From NCBI RefSeq assembly GCF_030552475.1, contig NZ_JAUPED010000012.1:1-64000 (forward strand): DNA of 64,000 nt. Reading direction: 5' to 3'. Source of the DNA: Mariniflexile sp. AS56. Lineage in GTDB: Bacteria; Bacteroidota; Bacteroidia; Flavobacteriales; Flavobacteriaceae. The notes under the pieces were generated by a model that saw nothing but the letters and a program-made list of their open reading frames with translations, was not told the origin of the DNA and made no database searches. The translations under genes were made by a program, and so were the position numbers. Shown in pieces: positions 57,008 through 64,000 of the stretch (the stretch's first letter is position 1; each line of letters begins with the position of its first letter).

Positions 57008-59851
57008 TTAATGTGCTTCTAACCAGTCGTTTCCAACGCCTAATTCAACATCTAAAGGCACTTCTAGTTTATAAGCATTTTCCATTTCGGTTTTAACCAA
57101 GGTTTTAATGGTTTCTAATTCGGGTTTGTAGACATCAAAAACCAATTCATCGTGTACTTGCAGTAGCATTTTGGTTTTGAAATTGCCTTCAGAAAGTTTC
57201 TTGTAAATATTAATCATGGCCAACTTAATAATATCGGCAGCGCTTCCTTGTATAGGTGCGTTTACAGCATTACGTTCGGCAGCGCCGCGTACTACAGCAT
57301 TCCTAGAATTAATATCGTTTAAATAGCGACGTCTTCCTAAAACGGTTTGTACATAACCATTCTCTCGAGCAAAATCTATCTGTTCACTTATGAAATTTCT
57401 AAGTTTCGGATAGGTTGTATAATAGGTGTCTATCAATTCTTTAGATTCACCTCTGCTTAAATCGGTTTGATTACTTAAACCAAAAGCCGAAACACCGTAA
57501 ATAATACCGAAGTTAACGGTTTTGGCATTGCTACGTTGCTCTCTAGTAACTTCTTCAAGAGGCACATTAAATACTTTTGATGCCGTACTTGCATGAATAT
57601 CTTCACCGTTTTTAAAGGCCGAAATCATAGTTTCTTCGTTGCTTAAAGCAGCAATGATGCGGAGTTCTATTTGCGAATAATCGGCAGCTAAAAGCGTGTA
57701 GTCTTCGCTTCGCGGAATAAATGCTTTTCTAACTTGACGTCCGCGTTCCGTACGAATTGGAATGTTTTGAAGGTTCGGGTTGTTGCTTGAAAGTCGCCCG
57801 GTGGCAGCAACAGTTTGCATATAGTCGGTATGTACACGACCTGTTGATGGCTCTACTTGGTTTGGTAGGGCGTCCACATAGGTGCTTTTTAGTTTTGCTA
57901 AGCCCCTAAATTCTAAAATATGTTGAATAATATCGTGGTCTTTCGCCAGGTAACTTAAAATATCTTCACCTGTGGCATATTGACCTGTTTTGGTTTTTTT
58001 AGGTTTGTCAACTAGTTTTAGTTTGTCAAATAAAATATCTCCCAATTGTTTTGGCGACGCGATGTTGAATTCCTCGCCTGCTTCCGCATAAATTTTGGTT
58101 TCTAAATCTTTGATATCACTATTTAATTGTTCCGATAAGGAATTTAAAAACGTTTCATTCAAGTTAATACCTTCTAATTCCATGGCAGCTAAGACACGAA
58201 GTAGCGGAACTTCAATATCCTCAAACAGTTTTTTTGTATTGGCATCACCTAATTCCTTTTCAAAATGTTCTTTAAGTTGCAAGGTAATATCAGCATCTTC
58301 AACTGCATATTCTGTTTGCTTTTCTAAAGCAACATCACGCATAGACAGTTGGTTTTTTCCTTTTTTACCAATTAATGCTTCAATAGAAATTGGGCTGTAA
58401 TTTAAATAGGTTTCGGCCAGCACATCCATATTATGGCGCATATCGGGGTTAATTAAATAATGCGCTAACATGGTGTCAAACAGGTTTCCTTTTACTTCAA
58501 TATTATATTTTGCTAAAACTTTGATGTCGTATTTTAAATTCTGACCAATTTTTTCAATGGTTTCATTTTCAAAAAACGGACGCAATTGTTCTATAATTTC
58601 TTGAGCTTCGTCTTGAACTTCCGGAAAAGGAAGGTAGAAGCCTTTACCAGCTTCCCATGAAAAGGCAATGCCTACAAGTTCTGCCGTTATAGGGTTTAGT
58701 CCAGTTGTTTCCGTGTCAAAACACACCGAAGTTTGCTTCATTAAGTTTTTAATAAACAATTTGGAAGCCATGCCTGGAGCGACACTTTGGTAAAAATGCG
58801 CATTGGTTTCGGCTGTTTTTCTAATGAATTCTGAAACACTCTCAGTGTCAGCCTTAGTAGAAATATCACCTCCAAATAATGAAAATTGTCCGGCACCTGC
58901 AGAAGCTGTTTCTTGAGGTGTTGCTTTTACTTCGGTTTTATTTGAATCTATTTCTGTTGAAGTAGCTTGTACTGCAAAGGTTTTTTCAAAGTTAGTTAGT
59001 AATTGTCTAAACTCTAGATCTAGAAAAATTTCAGTAACTTTTGGAAGATCCGGTTGGTCTAATTCAAAATCTTTTGCGTGAAAAGTAACGGGAACATCTA
59101 GCATAATAGTTGCTAGTTTTTTTGAAAGTATGCCCAATTCTTTATTGTCTTCTATTTTCTCCTTCATTTTACCTTTTAGCTCGTGGGTGTTGGCTAAAAG
59201 ATTTTCCATGCTGCCGTATTGTGCTAAAAATTTCTTGGCCGTTTTTTCACCAACTCCAGGAAGTCCGGGGATATTATCACTAGAATCGCCCATCATCCCT
59301 AAAAAGTCAATAACTTGTAGCGGGTCTGTGACTTCAAATTTTTTCTGAACTTCGGGAATGCCCCAAGTTTCGTAACCACCACCAAAAACGGGACGGTACA
59401 TAAAAATGTTTTCTGAAACTAATTGCGCAAAATCTTTATCTGGGGTCACCATAAATGTTTGGTAGCCTTCCTTTTCCGCTTGTTTGGCAAGTGTTCCAAT
59501 AACATCATCGGCTTCAAAGCCTTCTTTTACCATAATAGGAATGTGCATGGCTCTTAAAATGTCTTGAATAATAGGCACAGCTATTTTTATAGCTTCGGGC
59601 GTTTCATCTCTATTTGCTTTATAGGCTTCAAACATTTCAACACGATCGGCACTTCCGCCTTTATCAAAACAAACCGCTAAATGGTCTGGACGCTCTCGTT
59701 TTATAACGTCTAAAAGTGAGTTCATAAAACCCATAACCGCAGAGGTGTCTAAACCTTTAGAGTTAATTCTAGGGTTTTTTATAAAAGCATAGTAACCACG
59801 AAATATTAATGCGAAGGCATCAACTAAAAAGACACGTTTATTGTCAGACAT
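57008..59851 (-). CDS. polA: DNA polymerase I
   Basis: A 947-residue three-domain enzyme. The N-terminal 5' nuclease (1-300, LVDAFALIFRGYYAFI, FDKGGSADR and DFLGMMGDSSDNIPGLPGVG) is intact. The 3'-5' exonuclease motif CFDTETTGLNP (from about residue 378) carries the catalytic Asp/Glu pair, so proofreading should work. The polymerase domain has TGRLSSNNPNLQNIPIRTERG, DYSQIELRIIAALS, NFGIIYGVSAFGLS and the C-terminal LLQVHDELVFD. It has its own -7 box (TAGTTTTG at 59874-59881) and its own region with no operon partner. Confidence 0.97.
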   Translation of the reverse strand: MSDNKRVFLVDAFALIFRGYYAFIKNPRINSKGLDTSAVMGFMNSLLDVIKRERPDHLAVCFDKGGSADRVEMFEAYKANRDETPEAIKIAVPIIQDILRAMHIPIMVKEGFEADDVIGTLAKQAEKEGYQTFMVTPDKDFAQLVSENIFMYRPVFGGGYETWGIPEVQKKFEVTDPLQVIDFLGMMGDSSDNIPGLPGVGEKTAKKFLAQYGSMENLLANTHELKGKMKEKIEDNKELGILSKKLATIMLDVPVTFHAKDFELDQPDLPKVTEIFLDLEFRQLLTNFEKTFAVQATSTEIDSNKTEVKATPQETASAGAGQFSLFGGDISTKADTESVSEFIRKTAETNAHFYQSVAPGMASKLFIKNLMKQTSVCFDTETTGLNPITAELVGIAFSWEAGKGFYLPFPEVQDEAQEIIEQLRPFFENETIEKIGQNLKYDIKVLAKYNIEVKGNLFDTMLAHYLINPDMRHNMDVLAETYLNYSPISIEALIGKKGKNQLSMRDVALEKQTEYAVEDADITLQLKEHFEKELGDANTKKLFEDIEVPLLRVLAAMELEGINLNETFLNSLSEQLNSDIKDLETKIYAEAGEEFNIASPKQLGDILFDKLKLVDKPKKTKTGQYATGEDILSYLAKDHDIIQHILEFRGLAKLKSTYVDALPNQVEPSTGRVHTDYMQTVAATGRLSSNNPNLQNIPIRTERGRQVRKAFIPRSEDYTLLAADYSQIELRIIAALSNEETMISAFKNGEDIHASTASKVFNVPLEEVTREQRSNAKTVNFGIIYGVSAFGLSNQTDLSRGESKELIDTYYTTYPKLRNFISEQIDFARENGYVQTVLGRRRYLNDINSRNAVVRGAAERNAVNAPIQGSAADIIKLAMINIYKKLSEGNFKTKMLLQVHDELVFDVYKPELETIKTLVKTEMENAYKLEVPLDVELGVGNDWLEAH

Positions 59852-59873
59852 TTTGTTTGTTTTGATAGAAAAC

Positions 59874-59881
59874 CAAAACTA
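59874..59881 (-). promoter_or_regulatory. -7 box of the polA promoter
   Basis: CAAAACTA reads TAGTTTTG on the minus strand, an exact TAnnTTTG match, 22 bases before the ATG at 59851. The same -7 sequence is found upstream of pyrH. Confidence 0.5.
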
Positions 59882-60048
59882 CAAAAAGTATTTCTGTTTT
59901 GGGGTTTGCTATGTTACAATTGCTCGAATTTTGAAACAAATACTTTAAACCATCAATAGTATGCTTAATTGTTCTGTGTAAACGTTTAACAGTTTGCTAA
60001 GAAAATCAAAACGTGAAATGAGTAACTTTACAGATTAATTTGATATAT

Positions 60049-61284
60049 ATGCTTCGCTGGATTATTTTCCTTGTTATTTTTTTCATTCTAGATTTATACG
60101 CTTTTCAGGCATTTAAAACGGTCTCAAAAAACAATTGGTCTCATGTAACTTATTGGTTAATCTCGATGTTAGTGGTGGGTAATTTTGTTTACAGTTATTA
60201 TGGGTTTAATAGGAGGGATGGTTTTTCGCATGCGAACGCCTATGCTGCTGGTTTTTTAATTGCTATAGCGCTTCCTAAATTGGTGCTTTTTTTCGGAATG
60301 TTTGCCGAGGATGTTTTTAGAGTGCCACTAGCTATTTATCGTTATTTTACAGAAGGTGATACCGCTAAAGGCAATTACTTTGCATCACGTAGGCAGTTTG
60401 TTAGTAAAATAGCATTGGGTATTGCAGCGATTCCGTTGGTATCTGTATTATACGGAATTTATAAAGGGAAGTATAATTTTAAAGTTTTAAAATACACCTT
60501 GACTTTTGAGGATTTACCTAGTGCCTTCGATGGGTATAGAATTACGCAGTTAAGTGATATCCATTCGGGGAGTTTTGATAATGTTGAAAAAGTAAAATAC
60601 GCCGTCAATTTAGTAAATGAACAAAAAAGTGATGTGATTTTGTTTACCGGTGATATGGTAAATAATAAGGCAGAGGAGATGCACCCGTATTTGGATGTAT
60701 TTGATAAGCTACAAGCTAAAGATGGTAAGTTTTCTGTATTGGGAAATCATGATTATGGCGATTATGTTTCTTGGGATTCTGAGGCTGATAAACATCAAAA
60801 TTTAGAAGATTTAAAAACGATTCAGAAACAAATTGGATTCGATTTGTTGTTGAATGACAGTCGCTTTATAGAAAAAGATGGACAGCGAATCGCTTTGGTT
60901 GGTGTCGAAAATTGGGGAACAGGAGGTTTTAAACAGGCGGGAGACTTAAAGAAAGCTGCTGCGAATGTTGATAAGGACGACTTCAAAGTTTTAATGAGTC
61001 ACGACCCAACCCATTGGGAAAAGGTGGTGATTGATGATAATTATCACTACCATTTAACCCTTAGTGGGCACACCCACGGGATGCAGTTCGGTATAGAAAT
61101 TCCGGGATGGTTTAAATGGAGTCCTGTAAAATGGCGCTATAAATACTGGGCAGGTATTTATAAAGAGATGGGCCAATATATTAATGTGAATAGAGGTTTT
61201 GGTTATTTGGCTTTTCCGGGGCGTGTAGGGATTTGGCCAGAAATAACGGTAATTGAGCTTAAAAAAGGGAAAAACGTGGTTTAG
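60049..61284 (+). CDS. membrane-anchored metallophosphoesterase (YkuE/calcineurin-like)
   Basis: A 411-residue protein. The first ~120 residues hold about three to four helices (FLVIFFILDLYAFQAF, YWLISMLVVGNFVYSYYGF, AAGFLIAIALPKLVLFFGMF and a later AIPLVSVLYGIYK). The phosphoesterase domain has the metal motifs QLSDIHSGSF (about 170), LFTGDMVNN (about 201), LGNHDYGD (about 233), LMSHDP (about 310) and LSGHTHGMQFG (about 335). All are intact. Relatives hydrolyse phospholipids such as UDP-diacylglucosamine or short DNA, but the substrate is not predictable. The start was set at the ATG at 60049; an in-frame TTG lies nine bases upstream. Confidence 0.88.
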   Translation: MLRWIIFLVIFFILDLYAFQAFKTVSKNNWSHVTYWLISMLVVGNFVYSYYGFNRRDGFSHANAYAAGFLIAIALPKLVLFFGMFAEDVFRVPLAIYRYFTEGDTAKGNYFASRRQFVSKIALGIAAIPLVSVLYGIYKGKYNFKVLKYTLTFEDLPSAFDGYRITQLSDIHSGSFDNVEKVKYAVNLVNEQKSDVILFTGDMVNNKAEEMHPYLDVFDKLQAKDGKFSVLGNHDYGDYVSWDSEADKHQNLEDLKTIQKQIGFDLLLNDSRFIEKDGQRIALVGVENWGTGGFKQAGDLKKAAANVDKDDFKVLMSHDPTHWEKVVIDDNYHYHLTLSGHTHGMQFGIEIPGWFKWSPVKWRYKYWAGIYKEMGQYINVNRGFGYLAFPGRVGIWPEITVIELKKGKNVV

Positions 61285-61415
61285 TACATTGCATTTTTAA
61301 TATGTAAAGAAATTGCTTACTTTTATCCGAAACCATTATAAATACAGCATTTATTGATATTTTCGAAAAATTGCGTAGGTTTGTATAAGTACATTTGACT
61401 AATAAACAATAAAGT

Positions 61416-61712
61416 ATGTCAAAATTTGGGGAACTAATTGATGTAGAAATTCCTGTTTTGTTAGAGTTTTTTACAGATTGGAATGATCAATCTACAATCA
61501 TGCACGCCGTTTTAAGAGATGTGGCTGCTGCACTTGGAGATAAAGCTAAAGTGATTAAAATTGATGTTGAAAAAAACAGCGAACTTGCTGAAGCTTTACG
61601 TGTAAAATCACTACCAACTTTAATTATTTATAAAGATGGTGAAATGAAATGGCGCCAAAGTGGAGAGCAAGATGCAAATACGCTTATTGGAATTATTCAA
61701 AAGTATGTTTAG
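61416..61712 (+). CDS. thioredoxin-like protein lacking the redox cysteines
   Basis: A 98-residue thioredoxin-fold protein. The beta1-alpha1 segment IPVLLEFFTDWNDQSTIMHAVL keeps the tryptophan position (DW) but the usual WCGPC is replaced by WNDQSTI, with no Cys in the whole protein. The cis-proline motif SLPTLIIYKDGE is intact (about 66-77), as is DVEKNSELAEALRV. It therefore cannot act as a dithiol reductase and more likely binds a partner, as other cysteine-less thioredoxin-fold proteins do. It lies alone, 131 bases after the phosphoesterase gene. Confidence 0.85.
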   Translation: MSKFGELIDVEIPVLLEFFTDWNDQSTIMHAVLRDVAAALGDKAKVIKIDVEKNSELAEALRVKSLPTLIIYKDGEMKWRQSGEQDANTLIGIIQKYV

Positions 61713-61811
61713 TGCCTGCAAACATAGAGGCTTCTTTTCTTATGTTTTTTAAGGACGCTGCCTAAGGGTTGGGTTTTCTGCTCTAAGTTGTTAATTATCT
61801 AAAAGTAATTA

Positions 61812-62480
61812 TCAGAATTCTAAAGCCTTAAAGCTAAAGCCTTTTTTACTATAATATTTTAATACTTTAGGTAAAACATATTGCATGTTTTTAGATGCTT
61901 TTACGCTATCATGAAATACTACAATACTACCATTTGTTGTTTTTGAAAGAACATTTTTTAGGCAGGTTTCTTTAGGGATGTCTTTTTCCCAATCAAAAGA
62001 AAGTATATCCCACATAATTATTTTGTATCCTAATCCTAAGAGTTTTTTTCCTTGCTTAGGTGTTATTTGACCATAAGGAGGTCGGAAAAGATTAACGATT
62101 GGTGATGGACTATTCCCGGTACCTGAATGGGGGATTTTATTTTTGAAAACACTTTCACATAAACTTACATTTTCAAGATAATCTTTTGCCTTTGTTTTCC
62201 AACCTTTAATGTGGTTGTTGGTGTGGTTTCCAATGGCATGTCCTTCATCTAAAATGTGTTGAAAGATTTCTGGGTGTTTTTCAATGTTATTTCCAATGCA
62301 AAAAAAAGTAGCTTTTGCGTTGAATGCCTTTAAAGTATCTAATGTCCAGGTTGTGATTTCAGGTGTTGGACCGTCATCAAACGTCAAGTAAATAACGTTA
62401 TCATTAGTTGCGATGTCCCAAACATAGTTTGGGAACATCTTCTTAACAACTAAAGGTGTTTTTACAGGCGTTAAGGTCAT
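61812..62480 (-). CDS. polysaccharide deacetylase (NodB/CE4 family)
   Basis: A 222-residue CE4 enzyme that removes N- or O-acetyl groups from sugars such as peptidoglycan or chitin oligomers. Motif 1 TFDDGPTPEIT (about 33-43) has the catalytic Asp and first metal Asp. Motif 2 is HTNNHIKGW (metal His, about 80-84). Motif 3 is RPPYGQ (about 132-137). Motif 5 has IVVFHDS (about 188-194). There is no signal peptide, which is unusual for an enzyme acting on cell wall. It begins three bases after the DUF2723 gene and is likely co-transcribed. Confidence 0.9.
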   Translation of the reverse strand: MTLTPVKTPLVVKKMFPNYVWDIATNDNVIYLTFDDGPTPEITTWTLDTLKAFNAKATFFCIGNNIEKHPEIFQHILDEGHAIGNHTNNHIKGWKTKAKDYLENVSLCESVFKNKIPHSGTGNSPSPIVNLFRPPYGQITPKQGKKLLGLGYKIIMWDILSFDWEKDIPKETCLKNVLSKTTNGSIVVFHDSVKASKNMQYVLPKVLKYYSKKGFSFKALEF

Positions 62481-62483
62481 GCC

Positions 62484-64000
62484 TTACTCTGTGATTAAAT
62501 CGATATTGCTATCTGTAGTAGGTAAATCTTTTTCTTTTTTAGGAGCAGTTCCTTGTGTTTCCGGTTGACCTCCGTAAAAGTGTTTAAACATCATTAAATG
62601 GTTGTTGAAAACATCTCCTTCTGTTTCTGCGAACTCCAAATCATATTTCACTAAAACATTTATTAAACCTTTATAGCGTTCAATATCTGTGTAAATATCT
62701 TCAAATAAACGTTCTTGATTTTCGGTTTTTAAGGTGCTGTAATAGTATAAACTCTCTTGGTATTTTTTAGCAACCTCTTTAAAAAGTTTTTGTGCTTTTT
62801 CTTTATTGCCTACTTCATAGTAAGCGCTAATGTAAGGCTCTAAAAGGGTGTAATATCCAAAATAGTCAACAGGCATGTTTGTCATGGCAATGTCTGCTAT
62901 CTCTTCTGCTTTTTTTAGTTTTTTCTCAGTAAGTAATTGTTCTATTAAACGGGCTAAATTACCTCTATAAGAAATAGAGTTTTTACGTGTTTCTGGGTCG
63001 TGATAAATATCTGGGCTTCCACTATTACCCCAATCCCATTTTTTAACCTTATTATACATCAGGTCACTATCTACACGTCCCATATCAAACGGGTTGGCTC
63101 TATCTATTTCCGATTTTATAGGTACTAGCTTGTAACACATACCATCTAATTGTAAATAATCCTTCATCCAGATGTAATCATCATCACCAAAGCTTCCGCC
63201 GGTAAAATAAATAGGGCGTTTCCAATCGTTATTCGCTACAATATCGAGCATTAACAATCTGTTCTTATATAATGCGCCACCTGTGACTTTAATATCAATA
63301 TGTGAAACAATTTTATCGGCATCTTTTGGCTGAACAATGCCGTATTTTAATGCATTCTCTTTGTTAACCGGAATTCTTAAAAACTCGGTAGGTAAATAAC
63401 TTGCATTTAAATCTTGGGTTCTAACCTGTGAAAGGTCAATACCTTTTTGTTCTAATATGTAGCGGTACTTGGTTTTGGGATTGTTACTAGATATAAAATC
63501 TAAAAATTGTTTTACCTGTAACGTGTCTTTTACTACGGGTTCGATAATGATGTAGTCGTTGGTGCCGTATTTGTATAAATCGTGTGTTAGTTGCGACGGG
63601 ATAGGGTCGCTATCGTATGCTTTACGCTTCATTTGGTCTATGTACCAATCTGTTTGAAATAAACTGGTATTAACCACACGTACATCGGTTCTGTAGCCTT
63701 CAATTTCTTGAGCATACCAAAGTGCAAAAGTATCGTTATCTCCAATGGTGAAAAGTATACCATTTTCCTCACAAGAATCTAGATACATTTTGGCCATAGA
63801 TCGCGCTGTATATTTATCTGAACGATCGTGGTCGTCCCAGTTATTTGCAGCTAAAATACCAGGAACTAATATTAGACATATAATAGATATGGCGGGTGCT
63901 AGAATTTTAGGTGATGCATATTTTTTTAAGGCATCAAATAAAGCATAGACTCCAAAGCCAATCCAAAGAGCGAATACATAAAATGATCCAACTACTGAAT
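62484..64000 (-). CDS. DUF2723 family membrane protein (partial, C-terminal part)
   Basis: The open frame runs to the right edge without a start, so only the last ~505 residues are visible. Near the edge it shows membrane helices (SFYVFALWIGFGVYALFDAL, SIICLILVPGILAANNW). A conserved region HDRSDKYTARSMAKMYLD and GILFTIGDNDTFALWYAQ (about 65-115 from the edge) is typical of DUF2723 proteins, which resemble protein O-mannosyltransferases in topology. A helical C-terminal tail with TPR-like repeats (KKAEEIADIAMTNMPVDY, VGNKEKAQKLFKEVAKKYQES) follows. It ends three bases before the deacetylase gene. Full function is unknown. Confidence 0.85.
   Translation of the reverse strand, partial: SVVGSFYVFALWIGFGVYALFDALKKYASPKILAPAISIICLILVPGILAANNWDDHDRSDKYTARSMAKMYLDSCEENGILFTIGDNDTFALWYAQEIEGYRTDVRVVNTSLFQTDWYIDQMKRKAYDSDPIPSQLTHDLYKYGTNDYIIIEPVVKDTLQVKQFLDFISSNNPKTKYRYILEQKGIDLSQVRTQDLNASYLPTEFLRIPVNKENALKYGIVQPKDADKIVSHIDIKVTGGALYKNRLLMLDIVANNDWKRPIYFTGGSFGDDDYIWMKDYLQLDGMCYKLVPIKSEIDRANPFDMGRVDSDLMYNKVKKWDWGNSGSPDIYHDPETRKNSISYRGNLARLIEQLLTEKKLKKAEEIADIAMTNMPVDYFGYYTLLEPYISAYYEVGNKEKAQKLFKEVAKKYQESLYYYSTLKTENQERLFEDIYTDIERYKGLINVLVKYDLEFAETEGDVFNNHLMMFKHFYGGQPETQGTAPKKEKDLPTTDSNIDLITE

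Overview
The window comes from the chromosome of a low-GC member of the Bacteroidetes, most likely a marine-type Flavobacteriaceae. Evidence: a SusC/SusD pair and carboxypeptidase-regulatory-domain TonB receptors, flavobacterial -7 promoter boxes of the form TAnnTTTG (often only 5-20 bases before the start codon), an E1/E2 2-oxoglutarate dehydrogenase pair, an enlarged Tsf, A/T-rich intergenic DNA with A-tract/hairpin/T-tract terminators, and almost no Shine-Dalgarno sequences. No rRNA, insertion sequence, prophage or CRISPR array was seen; there is one tRNA (Ser-GGA).

Layout. 1-1.6 kb: DUF1919 and GNAT genes between intact dxs and a decayed second dxs 3' end. 1.6-7.8 kb: dxs, tadA, a ClC chloride channel with CBS domains, aspS. 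7.8-15.6 kb: outer-membrane uptake (a TonB receptor, a scrap of a second receptor, a SusC/SusD pair). 15.6-22.4 kb: a TetR-TolC-MFP-RND efflux operon with a clear promoter and palindromic operator. 22.4-28.5 kb: polyprenyl synthetase, small conserved genes, sucA-sucB. 28.5-38.1 kb: a signalling region (below). 38.3-43.5 kb: TatD nuclease, asparaginase, tRNA-Ser, ExbB/ExbD energy module, beta-barrel protein. 43.5-64 kb: housekeeping (rpoN, asnS, rplM-rpsI-rpsB-tsf, pyrH-frr, polA) mixed with an MMPL/RND exporter, beta-barrel proteins, a metallophosphoesterase, a cysteine-less thioredoxin-like protein, a polysaccharide deacetylase and the C-terminal part of a DUF2723 protein that runs off the right edge.

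The most unusual part is 28.5-38.1 kb. An ECF sigma factor and a membrane anti-sigma-like protein with a TPR tail lie beside three transcription units. Each unit is preceded on the minus strand by the same element, GGGTAAC - exactly 17 bases - (G/T)ATATAA, which I read as the promoter of that sigma factor. These units encode (i) a 32-residue membrane peptide followed by a PKD/beta-barrel protein, a membrane-anchored TPR-CHAT (caspase-like) protein, a retropepsin-like aspartyl protease and a NarL-type response regulator, (ii) a lipoprotein and (iii) a secreted protein made of two ~40-residue repeats. Directly downstream of the response regulator is a ~155-base tandem array of about three units. 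Each unit has a perfect AAATACG-N8-CGTATTT type palindrome, an 18-19 base gap, a -7-like box and a hairpin. In the two hairpins that can be aligned, the substitutions keep pairing only in the minus-strand RNA. This looks like a set of sibling small RNAs, or repeated promoters, controlled by the response regulator. I know of no described system with this combination; function is inference.
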